Assembly: GCA_023382575.1 (NCBI GenBank)
Contig: JAHDWC010000003.1
Span: 872-52,314 of the forward strand
Length of the DNA stretch: 51,443 bases
Direction: 5' to 3'
Origin: Anaerolineales bacterium
GTDB taxonomy: Bacteria; Chloroflexota; Anaerolineae; Anaerolineales; Villigracilaceae
The notes below the pieces were generated by a model. The model was given only the letters and a program-made list of their open reading frames with translations. It was not told where the DNA came from and did no database searches. Of this stretch, positions 33,238 to 41,651 are shown piece after piece. A program made the position numbers and the translations under genes. Every line of letters starts with the position of its first letter. Positions within the stretch are counted from its first letter, which is position 1.

Positions 33238-34926
33238 TTATCGAAACGGACGTTTTCCTCGTGCAAGGAAAACGGTGTAAAACAATGCAACTCCCGCCCC
33301 GCCGAATAGACCTTGCCCAAGCAGGATATGGCTATCGTACAAAATCGCGCCGGCGATCAACAACCCCAAAAACACAATGCCACCCGTCAGCCGATTGAGC
33401 GACCTTTCCAAATAACTGATCTGCAGATTAACCAGCGGCGCTTCCACATTCAACTGTCCGCGCTCGATGCGGCCCAGGACACGTTCTGCTCTGCCGGGGA
33501 TGGCGATGAGGGTTTTAAGGAGCCCACCGGCTTCATCCAAAAACGTATCAAAGAAGGAGCCACCTTCGCCCTCGGTTAATTTCTTTGCATAAGGAGCAAG
33601 TTGCAACCAAAGGTTGAAATCTGCGTTCAAGCCGGTACACATGCCTGAAAGAATTCCAATGCTGCGCCCCAAAAGCAAAAGATTTTCTGGAATCTGAAAC
33701 GGCATGGAGGTCATCAGCTCGCGGAATTGCAAGCCGAACTTCATCATGTCGCTGTGCTGGATGCTGCGTAACTCGTTCATGCTTTTGCCCCAGAAGCGGT
33801 CAAAGACTTGGGCGCTGGCTTCTTCCAACAATTTGATATTTGCGCTTGGAAGCAAAACACCCAAGGTTTGATATGCCCTAATCAGCCTTGATGAGTCTTG
33901 CAGCCCCACCGCAATGACCACCTCCCGCAGACCTTCGACGAGTTTATCGGGCATGCGTCCCACCATGCCAAAGTCAATAAACGTCAGGCGGAATTTGGTA
34001 AAGCCATCCGCGTCCTTTTCATCCAACGGTAGGACAAACAAATTTCCGGGATGCGGGTCAGCATGGAAAAACCCATCTTCGAAAATTTGCTTTAGATAGG
34101 TTGCCAATAAACGTTCCGCCACTGCGGCGCGACTGATACCCGCGGACGTGATCGCGTCGTAATCTGTGATCTTGATGGAGGTGACATCTTCCAACGTCAA
34201 CACGCGGCGTGTGGTGCGATTCCAGATCACACGCGGAACGTGAACGCCTCCATCGTCTTTGAAGTTGGTTGCAAAGGTCTCGGCATTTTTCCCTTCTGAT
34301 AAATAGTCCAGCTCCGCATTCAGGACGGCGGCGAATTCCTCCACAATGGCAGGGACATCCGCCCGGTCGCTGACGGGTTTGTAGCGTTTGAGCCAACCGC
34401 CCACCACCCGTATCGCAGACATGTCCACTTCGACGATCTGCTCGATGTTCGGGCGCAGGATCTTTACGACGACGTTTTCAAAGCCCATCGCTTCGGCTTC
34501 GTTCGGAAGTAACTTCGCGCGGTGGACTTGCCCCAACGAGGCGGCGGCGACGGGTTCTTTCTCAAAGGTAAGAAAAACTTTTTCGATGGCAGAATCAAGC
34601 TCGAGTTCGGTTTGGAGGCGGATGGGTTCAAATTCCACGGGCGGAACTTCATCCTGCAATCCAGAAAGTTCATCCGTGATCTCTGGCGGCAGGACATCCA
34701 AGCGCGCCGATAGGAACTGCCCAACTTTGATCATCACGCCACCGAGATGAATTGCCAAGGCGCGGAAACGAATGGCAATATTTTGCAGCCGCCGCGGACG
34801 GGTATTCTTTGCCCAAGCGCCCAACCCAATACGCCGCAAGAAAATATCCCAGAAAATTATGCTCGCTGTTACGCGGGCAAAGAACAGAACGATGCGCCAA
34901 TAACGCACTCGCAAAATGGTTTTCAT
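33238..34926 (-). CDS. ABC1/UbiB/AarF-family kinase-like protein
   Basis: A 562-residue protein of the UbiB/ADCK family of atypical kinases. It shows the KVGQ segment (VMIKVGQFLSARLD), the Ala-rich nucleotide loop AAASLGQVHRA, the Lys in VVVKILRP, the catalytic FHADPHPGNLF, and the metal-binding IDFG. Two membrane helices end the protein (about 505-560). UbiB homologues act in isoprenoid-quinone or lipid metabolism at membranes. I chose the ATG at 34926 because GGAGG lies 5 nt upstream; a start at 34980 would add 18 residues without such a site. Confidence 0.9.
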   Translation of the reverse strand: MKTILRVRYWRIVLFFARVTASIIFWDIFLRRIGLGAWAKNTRPRRLQNIAIRFRALAIHLGGVMIKVGQFLSARLDVLPPEITDELSGLQDEVPPVEFEPIRLQTELELDSAIEKVFLTFEKEPVAAASLGQVHRAKLLPNEAEAMGFENVVVKILRPNIEQIVEVDMSAIRVVGGWLKRYKPVSDRADVPAIVEEFAAVLNAELDYLSEGKNAETFATNFKDDGGVHVPRVIWNRTTRRVLTLEDVTSIKITDYDAITSAGISRAAVAERLLATYLKQIFEDGFFHADPHPGNLFVLPLDEKDADGFTKFRLTFIDFGMVGRMPDKLVEGLREVVIAVGLQDSSRLIRAYQTLGVLLPSANIKLLEEASAQVFDRFWGKSMNELRSIQHSDMMKFGLQFRELMTSMPFQIPENLLLLGRSIGILSGMCTGLNADFNLWLQLAPYAKKLTEGEGGSFFDTFLDEAGGLLKTLIAIPGRAERVLGRIERGQLNVEAPLVNLQISYLERSLNRLTGGIVFLGLLIAGAILYDSHILLGQGLFGGAGVALFYTVFLARGKRPFR

Positions 34927-34996
34927 GAAGCCTCCATGCGGGGTAATTGTAGTCCGGTTCTTCAATCGCTTGTAGGACAAGTCTACAGATTCCTCC

Positions 34997-35026
34997 TTGA
35001 CAACTCATCACACTCTCATGTAAACT
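34997..35026 (+). promoter_or_regulatory. Promoter of the ABC-exporter leader (TTGACA-N18-TAAACT)
   Basis: A perfect TTGACA at 34997-35002 and TAAACT at 35021-35026, spaced by 18 nt. Transcription would start near 35033 and cover the 24-codon ORF, the terminator and the ABC genes. It is divergent from the UbiB-family gene. Confidence 0.65.
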
Positions 35027-35065
35027 GCGAAGGTAATCAAATCTCAAGAAAGGAGCGCGCTTCAA

Positions 35066-35140
35066 ATGTCGTTACATCTTCTTCGTAAGAAAGCCAACCG
35101 AAAACTCAATCTACTCGAAGTGCGCCCGTTGACCGTTTAA
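35066..35140 (+). CDS. 24-residue leader peptide, candidate attenuator ORF
   Basis: An ATG with AAGGAG about 10 nt upstream opens 24 codons, ending TAA at 35140. The peptide begins MSLHLLRKK, is rich in Leu and basic residues, and ends LEVRPLTV. It stands between a good promoter and a perfect terminator, and the next gene is an ABC exporter. The codons near its end (TGCGCC at 35121-35126) can pair with the terminator's left arm, as expected for a ribosome-controlled switch. A small stand-alone protein is the alternative. Confidence 0.5.
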   Translation: MSLHLLRKKANRKLNLLEVRPLTV

Positions 35141-35167
35141 CTACGGATCAATTTCCTGTGTCTTTCC

Positions 35168-35198
35168 AAAACACGGCGCACCCTGCGCCGTGTTTTTT
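35168..35198 (+). terminator. Attenuator-type terminator before the ABC exporter genes
   Basis: A 13-bp perfect stem AAAACACGGCGCA / TGCGCCGTGTTTT with a CCC loop followed by TT. It ends 21 nt before the first ABC start codon. The competing upstream segment TGCGCC-C-GT (35121-35129) can pair with the left arm (35173-35180) with one bulged C. Confidence 0.85.
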
Positions 35199-35219
35199 AT
35201 TGTCAAAACGGAATTAACC

Positions 35220-36965
35220 ATGAACCTCTCATTCAAATCCTACTGGAACCTGCTCTCTGACCACATCCGCCCTCAGCGCGGACGGTTCATCCTGCTTGCC
35301 GCTCTGCTGTTTGGCAGCATCGGCTTGCGCATCGTCGCTCCGCAGATCATGCGCCTCTTCATCGACGACGCACTGGCAGGCGAAGCCCTCTCCGCGCTCA
35401 TGTGGACAGCCGCGGCATTTATCGGTATCGCGCTGGTACAACAAGTCGTTCACATCGGTGTGACCTACCTCGGCGAAAACGTAGCATGGACCGCCACCAA
35501 CGCCCTGCGTGCCGAACTTGCCGAACACGCCCTCAAACTCGGCATGAAGTTTCACAACGACCACACGCCCGGCGAGTTGATCGAACGCATCGACGGTGAC
35601 GTGACCGAGTTGGCAACCTTCTTCTCGCAGTTCGCGCTCAACCTCATCGCGAACGGACTTCTGCTCATCGGTATCCTCGTCACGCTTGCCATCGAAGATT
35701 GGCGCGTGGGCTTGGCGTTCGCAGTTTACTCCGCGCTGACCATCGGCATTCTCGGCAGGCTCAAAGATATTGCTGTGCCGCATAAAAAAGCGAGGCGCGA
35801 AGCCGAAGGTCAGATGTATGGCTTCATCGAAGAACAACTGGCAGGCACAGAAGATATCCGCTCAAGCGGCGCGGTCGGATTCTCCATCCGCGAACTCTTC
35901 CGCCATCAAGCCGAGATTCTCAAACACAACCGCCGCGCCCATTTCAAGCGCTGGATCATCGAAAACGCGATGGGGCTTGCGCTCACCACTGGCACTCTGC
36001 TCGCCATCACCAGCGGATACTGGCTATTCACCGCAGGCGTCGTCACCATCGGCACGGTCTATCTTTTCGTTCACTATCTCAACCTGCTCGAAGAACCGTT
36101 CTGGGCGATGACGCACGAGATCGAAAGTTTCCAAACCATTGGCGCGTGTGTGGAACGCCTGACCGAGTTCAAGCAATTCCAACCTGAAACCAAGAACGAA
36201 ACAGGCAAAGTGATCGACTCGCATCCGCTCGCGTTGGAATTCAAGGATGTGACTTTCTCGTACAACGGCGAAGACTCGGTCATCAAACGCCTCTCTCTGG
36301 ACCTCAAGCCTGGTTCTGTTCTCGGTTTGCTGGGTCGCACCGGAAGCGGAAAGACCACCCTCGGACGCTTGATATTCAACCTGTACTCGGTCAACGAAGG
36401 CAGTATCAAAATCAACGGCGAAGACTTGCATAACATTCAACTCGACTCACTGCGGCAGAACATCGCCATCGTGACACAAGATGTACAACTCTTCCGCGCG
36501 TCCATCCGCGAGAACCTGACCTTCTTCGACCGTTCGATACCTGACGAAAAGATCATCGCCACGCTCGAGGACCTCGAACTCGGCGACTGGTTCCGAACCC
36601 TGCCGGACGGTCTGGACACTCAACTGGAAACAGGATCAAGATCCTTGTCCGCGGGTGAGGCGCAATTGCTGGCATTCACGCGAGTCTTCCTGCGAAATCC
36701 CGGTCTGGTCATCCTCGATGAAGCCTCATCCCGGCTTGACCCTGCCACCGAGCAGAAACTCGAACACGCGATAGACAAACTGCTGCAAGGACGCACCGCC
36801 ATCATCATCGCGCACAGACTCGACACCCTGCACCGCGCCGACGATGTGCTCATCCTCGACAACGGCTCCGTGCTCGAATACGGCAACCGCAAAGAACTGG
36901 CAGCCAACCCGAACGCAAGGTTTTATCAATTGCTGCAAACGGGCTTGGAAGAAGTGCTGGCATAA
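35220..36965 (+). CDS. ABC exporter half-transporter, first subunit
   Basis: A 581-residue type IV exporter half: six membrane helices (about 20-320) followed by the ATPase domain. Walker A GRTGSGKT (372-379), Walker B LVILDE with catalytic Glu501, and the switch His532 are intact. The signature is altered to LSAGE (476-480). Adjacent half-transporters with complementary changes form heterodimers such as BmrCD and LmrCD, which export drugs or lipids. I chose the ATG at 35220; the GTG at 35190 lies inside the terminator stem. Confidence 0.93.
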   Translation: MNLSFKSYWNLLSDHIRPQRGRFILLAALLFGSIGLRIVAPQIMRLFIDDALAGEALSALMWTAAAFIGIALVQQVVHIGVTYLGENVAWTATNALRAELAEHALKLGMKFHNDHTPGELIERIDGDVTELATFFSQFALNLIANGLLLIGILVTLAIEDWRVGLAFAVYSALTIGILGRLKDIAVPHKKARREAEGQMYGFIEEQLAGTEDIRSSGAVGFSIRELFRHQAEILKHNRRAHFKRWIIENAMGLALTTGTLLAITSGYWLFTAGVVTIGTVYLFVHYLNLLEEPFWAMTHEIESFQTIGACVERLTEFKQFQPETKNETGKVIDSHPLALEFKDVTFSYNGEDSVIKRLSLDLKPGSVLGLLGRTGSGKTTLGRLIFNLYSVNEGSIKINGEDLHNIQLDSLRQNIAIVTQDVQLFRASIRENLTFFDRSIPDEKIIATLEDLELGDWFRTLPDGLDTQLETGSRSLSAGEAQLLAFTRVFLRNPGLVILDEASSRLDPATEQKLEHAIDKLLQGRTAIIIAHRLDTLHRADDVLILDNGSVLEYGNRKELAANPNARFYQLLQTGLEEVLA

Positions 36966-36970
36966 AAATA

Positions 36971-37053
36971 TTAAACACGAAGGACACAAAGGGCACTAAG
37001 GAAAACCTTTGTCACACCTTCCCCTTTGTATACTTCGTGTCCTTTGTGTTTAA
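36971..37053. repeat. Intergenic imperfect inverted repeat, copy 1
   Basis: The left arm TTAAACACGAAGGACACAAA and the right arm, read in reverse complement TTAAACACAAAGGACACGAA, form an imperfect palindrome between the two ABC genes. Related arms recur at 38,880-38,964. Confidence 0.7.
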
Positions 37054-37068
37054 AGACAGGTATTTAAA

Positions 37069-38874
37069 ATGACCGAAACAACCCTCACCCCAAAAGACCT
37101 CAACATCCCCGCCCTGCCCGCGTGGAAAGTTGTGCTCGAACTCATCCGCTTTCGCCCCTGGCTCTGGTTCGTGGACCTCGTCAGCGTTGCGCTCATCCGC
37201 TTCTGTTGGCAGGTTGCGCCCGCGCTCATCATCAAAGCCTTCTTCGACTATCTGACAGGCGCAGCGCCACTCACCTTTGGCATCTGGGCAGTCGTCGCGT
37301 TCCTCGTCGCCACCTGGCTCGGACGTGTCCTCGCCAGCTACGGCTTCTACTACGCCGACGTGCCCATCTTCGCAGACATGGGCACGCTGTTGCGCAAAAA
37401 TTTGTTGACGCACATTCTCAAACGCCCTGGCGCATCACAACTGCCCGACTCAGCAGGTGAAGCAGTCAGCCGCTTTAAGACTGATGTACAAGAGTTGCCG
37501 CTCTTCGTCATCCTTATCAATGATGTTTTTGTCGGGCTTTCCATCATCGCCTATTCGATTTACCTGATGACTCAGATCAGTCCATCGGTTACGATCATGG
37601 CGCTCATTCCGCTGGTCATCGTCGGCATCGTTGCCAATATCGCCACCAAACGCATCGAGCATTATCGCAGCGCCTCGCGTCAATCTGCTGGAAAAGTGAC
37701 AGGCTTCATCGGTGAATTTTTTGGCGCAGTGCAAGCCGTGAAGATCGCCACCGCCGAAAAGAACATCATCAATCACTTTCACAGCATCAACGATGAACGC
37801 CGCAAGTTAACTGTCCGCGAAAAACTTTTTGATGAAGTGCTCGGCTCGCTTTATCGCAACACGTCTACACTCGGCACCGGTGTCATTCTGATTCTCGTCG
37901 GTCAGTCCATGCGCACGGGCAACTTCACCCTCGGCGATTTCTCGCTCTTCGTCTATCTCCTCCAAAGCATGGGCGACCTCACCACCTTCGGCGGTATGCT
38001 CTGGGCGCGTTACAAACAAATGGATGTCTCCGTCAAACGCATGTACCGCCTGATGGAAAATGCCCCGCTGGATGCGCTCATTGAAACTGCAAAAATTGAT
38101 CTGGATGGCAGCCTGCCTGAGGTGACCTACCCGACCAAAACCGCCTCAGACCGACTGAACGAACTGGTCGCTGACCATCTGACCTTTCACTACCCGAATT
38201 CGGTCAACGGCATCGCAGACATTTCGCTCAAAGTCAAACGCGGCTCGCTGACGGTTATCACCGGTCGCATCGGCTCTGGAAAAACGACATTGTTGCGCAC
38301 ATTGCTGGGTCTGCTCCCCGCCGACTCAGGCGAAGTCCGCTGGAATGGGCAAGTCATCACCGACGCTAGCAATTTCTTCGTCCCGCCGCGTGTGGCTTAC
38401 ACCGCGCAAGTACCGCGTTTGTTCAGCAACACCCTGCGGAATAATATTCTGCTTGGCATGAACAAAAGCGATGACGACATCTACAAAGCCACCAAACTTG
38501 CCGTCATGGACAGAGACCTAGAAATCCTCGACGACGACCTCGAAACAATGGTCGGCTCACGCGGAGTCAAACTCTCTGGCGGACAAGCCCAACGTACCGC
38601 AGCCGCCCGCATGTTCATCCGCGAACCCGAGCTGATCGTCTTCGATGACCTCTCCAGCGCGCTGGATGTGGAAACCGAACGTCAACTTTGGGAGCGCATC
38701 TTTGAATCAGGCAACGAACTGACCTGTCTCGTCGTCTCCCATCGTCGTCCGCTCTTGAGGCGTGCCGATCACATCATCGTGCTCAAAGACGGCAAAGTCG
38801 AATCCGAAGGCACGCTCGAAGAACTCTTGGAAAAGAGTCACGAAATGCGCGAGCTTTGGAAATTGGAAGAATAA
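37069..38874 (+). CDS. ABC exporter half-transporter, second subunit
   Basis: A 601-residue half-transporter with six membrane helices and an ATPase domain. Walker A GRIGSGKT (399-406), canonical signature LSGGQ (502-506) and His558 are present. The catalytic Glu after Walker B is replaced by Asp (FDD, Asp527). With the first subunit this predicts one normal ATP site (its own LSGGQ with the partner's Glu) and one degenerate site. The two genes are separated by an inverted repeat but lie on the same strand. Confidence 0.93.
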   Translation: MTETTLTPKDLNIPALPAWKVVLELIRFRPWLWFVDLVSVALIRFCWQVAPALIIKAFFDYLTGAAPLTFGIWAVVAFLVATWLGRVLASYGFYYADVPIFADMGTLLRKNLLTHILKRPGASQLPDSAGEAVSRFKTDVQELPLFVILINDVFVGLSIIAYSIYLMTQISPSVTIMALIPLVIVGIVANIATKRIEHYRSASRQSAGKVTGFIGEFFGAVQAVKIATAEKNIINHFHSINDERRKLTVREKLFDEVLGSLYRNTSTLGTGVILILVGQSMRTGNFTLGDFSLFVYLLQSMGDLTTFGGMLWARYKQMDVSVKRMYRLMENAPLDALIETAKIDLDGSLPEVTYPTKTASDRLNELVADHLTFHYPNSVNGIADISLKVKRGSLTVITGRIGSGKTTLLRTLLGLLPADSGEVRWNGQVITDASNFFVPPRVAYTAQVPRLFSNTLRNNILLGMNKSDDDIYKATKLAVMDRDLEILDDDLETMVGSRGVKLSGGQAQRTAAARMFIREPELIVFDDLSSALDVETERQLWERIFESGNELTCLVVSHRRPLLRRADHIIVLKDGKVESEGTLEELLEKSHEMRELWKLEE

Positions 38875-38879
38875 AATAC

Positions 38880-38964
38880 TTAAACACAAAGGACACCAAG
38901 CTCACGAAGGTGGTCGAGTGACGACTTAAACCTCGTTCCTTCCTTCGTGCCCTTCGTGGTAAAA
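38880..38964. repeat. Intergenic imperfect inverted repeat, copy 2
   Basis: The left arm starts TTAAACACAAAGGACACCAA; the right arm in reverse complement reads TTTTACCACGAAGGGCACGA. It is related in sequence to the element at 36,971 and lies after the second ABC gene. Confidence 0.65.
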
Positions 38965-38974
38965 GGTTTTTAAT

Positions 38975-39397
38975 ATGACAACTTCAAATGAATTAATCCG
39001 CATAGCACGCGAAGCCTTCAACCTAGCCATCGCCGAAAAAGACGCCAAACGCATCCGCCCGCTGCTGGCAGCGAGTTATCATCTGATCACCGGTCGCAGC
39101 GACCAGTTCCACGGAGCCGACGAGGAAGAAATACGTTGGGCTGAGCTTTTCAAACAAGACCCAACCGCCATCTATCGTCGAACCCCGCGCGAGATCACCG
39201 CCAATGAAGCTTGGGGCATCGCCGAAGAACTCGGCAAGTGGCAAGGCGAGTATTCGATCAACGGAAATCTCGTTCGCGCCTCGGGCGTCTACGCCGCCAA
39301 ATGGCAACGCACCACACAAGGCAACTGGGTTTTGCAGGCAGAAATTTTCACTACAATTAAGTATGACGAAGCCTGCATCCCGCCTGATCCTTTATGA
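38975..39397 (+). CDS. SnoaL/NTF2-like domain protein
   Basis: A 140-residue protein with the pattern of the NTF2/SnoaL-like fold: N-terminal helices (IRIAREAFNLAIAEKD), then beta strands with GRSDQFHGADEEEIRWAELF and a late AAKWQRTTQGNWVLQAEIF. Such proteins bind small ligands or act as simple enzymes; no substrate can be named. It sits between two repeats, ahead of rtcB. Confidence 0.7.
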   Translation: MTTSNELIRIAREAFNLAIAEKDAKRIRPLLAASYHLITGRSDQFHGADEEEIRWAELFKQDPTAIYRRTPREITANEAWGIAEELGKWQGEYSINGNLVRASGVYAAKWQRTTQGNWVLQAEIFTTIKYDEACIPPDPL

Positions 39398-39398
39398 T

Positions 39399-39482
39399 AT
39401 GTCATTGCGAGCCGCGCTCCTTGCGGCGAAGCAATCTCTCAATAAGGAGGTTGCTTCGGGCTGTCGCCCTCGCAACGACATG
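39399..39482. repeat. Palindromic REP-like element
   Basis: The outer arms ATGTCATTGCGAG / CTCGCAACGACAT and inner arms GAAGCAATCTC / GGAGGTTGCTTC build a long stem-loop in the space before rtcB. Elements with the same TCATTGCGAG...GAAGCAATCTC wording are known as dispersed repeats in many bacteria. Confidence 0.75.
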
Positions 39483-39493
39483 GAGAATTAGAA

Positions 39494-40915
39494 ATGGACA
39501 TCATCACAGGAAAAATCCTGAAACTCAACAACTGGGAAGACGGCAAATCCATCGGACTTGCCAAAGAAGCCGGGAACAAAATGATCGCCTCCGGCATGGA
39601 CCGCGACGTGGCTCTTTCCGCGCTCGAAGCGGTTCGCGCCAACCCGGGCAACTTCCTCGCCGATAGTTTGCTTGCAGACCTCGCCCGCGAGATTCTGCGC
39701 AAGAATAAGAACAATGAGCTAACCGAAGAAACCCTGCGCGAGTCACCCCTGCCCTTCCCCATCTGGGGCACGGACCACATCGAAACCGAAGCCATCCGCC
39801 AAATGGAAAACGCCATGCGCCTGCCCGTGACCGTCACCGGCGCGCTCATGCCCGATGCCCATGTCGGCTATGGTCTGCCCATTGGTGGTGTGCTGGCGAC
39901 TGAGAACACCGTCATCCCCTACGCCGTTGGCGTGGACATTGCCTGCCGTATGCGCTTGTCGCTATACGAAGTCTCACCGATTCTCATCGGGCAAAAGAAA
40001 GGCATGTTCGAAAACGCCCTTTGGGACGAAACCGCCTTCGGCATGGGCGCCGCTTGGAAAGGCAGCAAACGCGCCCAGCACCCCGTCCTCGACGACGATG
40101 CCTGGCTCGCCACCAAACAACTGCGGACTCTAAAAGACACCGCCATGAATCAACTTGGCACCAGCGGCACGGGCAATCACTTCGTAGAGTGGGGTTCGTT
40201 CCGCTTGCATGAGCCGATGTTCGGCTTACAGCCCGGTGAATACCTTGCCCTGCTCTCGCACAGCGGATCCCGTGGAGTCGGCGCGAAGATCGCCGACCGC
40301 TTCAGCAAACTCGCAAGAGAAAAGCATCCCGATCTTGATCCCAGTGTCAAACACCTCGCGTGGCTCACATTAGATTCGGAAGATGGTCAGGAATACTGGC
40401 TTTCGATGGAACTGGCAGGTCGCTTTGCTTCGGCGAATCACTATATTATTCACAAGCGGGTGGCGGCGTCTGTTGGGCTGAAAGAAGTTGCAGTGGTAGA
40501 GAATCACCACAACTTTGCCTGGCGCGAGAAACTGCCGGATGGGCGCGAAGTCATCGTCCACCGCAAGGGAGCCACGCCCGCGGGTGCTGGCGTTCTCGGC
40601 GTGATCCCCGGCTCGATGGGAGATGCAGGCTTCGTCGTCCGCGGAAGAGGCGTGAGCGAGTCGCTCGAATCCGCTTCACATGGGGCGGGTCGGCGCATGA
40701 GCCGCAAGGCTGCCATCAACTCCATCAGCAAGCGCGAACGGGACGACTACCTCAAAGAGCGCGGAGTCACCCTGCTCGGCGGCGGCATTGACGAATCGCC
40801 GCAGGCATACAAAGCCATTGATGAGGTCATCACCGCCCAGAACGATCTGGTGGATGTGGTTGGCAAGTTCACCCCGCGCATCGTCCGCATGGCGGATGAG
40901 CCGGGCGATATTTAG
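39494..40915 (+). CDS. rtcB: RtcB-family RNA ligase
   Basis: RtcB joins RNA 2',3'-cyclic phosphate or 3'-phosphate ends to 5'-OH ends using GTP and manganese. The 473-residue protein shows MPDAHVGYGLPIGGV, the metal-binding Cys in GVDIACRMR, GNHFVEWG, SHSGSRGVG, GATPAGAG and the guanylation His396 in SHGAGRRMSR. All key residues are in place. GGAG lies 8 nt upstream of the ATG. A typical role is repair or healing of cleaved RNA; no archease or RNA-cyclase gene is adjacent. Confidence 0.94.
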   Translation: MDIITGKILKLNNWEDGKSIGLAKEAGNKMIASGMDRDVALSALEAVRANPGNFLADSLLADLAREILRKNKNNELTEETLRESPLPFPIWGTDHIETEAIRQMENAMRLPVTVTGALMPDAHVGYGLPIGGVLATENTVIPYAVGVDIACRMRLSLYEVSPILIGQKKGMFENALWDETAFGMGAAWKGSKRAQHPVLDDDAWLATKQLRTLKDTAMNQLGTSGTGNHFVEWGSFRLHEPMFGLQPGEYLALLSHSGSRGVGAKIADRFSKLAREKHPDLDPSVKHLAWLTLDSEDGQEYWLSMELAGRFASANHYIIHKRVAASVGLKEVAVVENHHNFAWREKLPDGREVIVHRKGATPAGAGVLGVIPGSMGDAGFVVRGRGVSESLESASHGAGRRMSRKAAINSISKRERDDYLKERGVTLLGGGIDESPQAYKAIDEVITAQNDLVDVVGKFTPRIVRMADEPGDI

Positions 40916-40916
40916 A

Positions 40917-40955
40917 AAAAGGTCACGGAAGAGCAAGGAACTTCCGTGACCTTTT
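40917..40955 (+). terminator. Terminator of rtcB
   Basis: A 15-bp stem AAAAGGTCACGGAAG / CTTCCGTGACCTTTT with a 9-nt loop. The following TATAAT (40959-40964) belongs to the next gene, so terminator and promoter are packed together. Confidence 0.75.
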
Positions 40956-40986
40956 CGTTATAATGGAGGCAATTAAAGAGGCGTAC

Positions 40987-41622
40987 ATGCTGCCAAACGA
41001 TACACAATTCAAAGAACTGCTTTTAAACTATTCGCAAGAGACCAATCCGACCGTCCGCAAGCAATTAGAGGACGCTATTTGGAAAGCCTATGGCACGGAA
41101 AACACCGTGCTGGTGTTGGACATGTTCGGTTTTTCGCTGCTGACCAGAAAGTACGGGATCGTCCATTACCTTTCCATGATCCGCCGCATGCAATTGACCG
41201 TGGAGCCGATCATCGCCGGACATGGCGGGACCATCATCAAATTCGAAGCAGATAATTGCTTCGCCGTGTTACCAGACCCACTTTCAGCAGTCCGCGCTGC
41301 GATCACCATCCAACATGCATTTGCTGCGTCCAACCTGCTGACATCCGACGAACTTGACGTCCATGTTTCCATCGGCATCGATTATGGAAAAATCCTGGTC
41401 GTCAACAATGAGGATATTTTTGGCGATGCCGTCAACCGCGCCTGCAAAATGGGAGAAGATATTGGGCTGGCGGGCGAAGTGCTTGTCACCAAAGAGGCGA
41501 TGGATCACATCCCGGTGGAGGCGAAGATCGAGAGCAAACCCGTCGAGTTAAATATCGGCGGAATGAGCACACAAGCCTATACGATCATCCATCGCACACA
41601 TCTCGAAGAAGAACAGCAATAA
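40987..41622 (+). CDS. Class III nucleotidyl cyclase-like protein
   Basis: A 211-residue single-domain protein of the adenylate/guanylate cyclase family. Metal Asp45 (VLDMFGFS) and Asp89, the adenine-contact Lys85 (IIKFEADN) and Asp143, and Asn150 (DAVNRACKM) are visible. The transition-state Arg expected four residues after Asn150 is Lys154, so activity may be weak or altered. I chose the ATG at 40987 (AGAGG upstream); the earlier ATG at 40963 lies inside a TATAAT box. No sensor domain is attached. Confidence 0.8.
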   Translation: MLPNDTQFKELLLNYSQETNPTVRKQLEDAIWKAYGTENTVLVLDMFGFSLLTRKYGIVHYLSMIRRMQLTVEPIIAGHGGTIIKFEADNCFAVLPDPLSAVRAAITIQHAFAASNLLTSDELDVHVSIGIDYGKILVVNNEDIFGDAVNRACKMGEDIGLAGEVLVTKEAMDHIPVEAKIESKPVELNIGGMSTQAYTIIHRTHLEEEQQ

Positions 41623-41650
41623 AAAGACGGAGCAGTTGCTCCGTCTTTTT
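41621..41650. terminator. Bidirectional terminator between the cyclase gene and gltX
   Basis: A 14-bp perfect stem AAAAAGACGGAGCA / TGCTCCGTCTTTTT with a 2-nt loop between the converging genes. Confidence 0.85.
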
Positions 41651-41651
41651 A

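Noticed and set aside
35190-35219. GTG start of the first ABC gene at 35190
   Set aside because: It falls within the terminator stem and adds ten residues not seen in half-transporters; the ATG at 35220 is preferred.
36966-39493. CRISPR array or insertion sequence in the repeat-bearing spacers
   Set aside because: There are no regular spacers, no cas genes and no transposase; the spacers hold single inverted repeats only.
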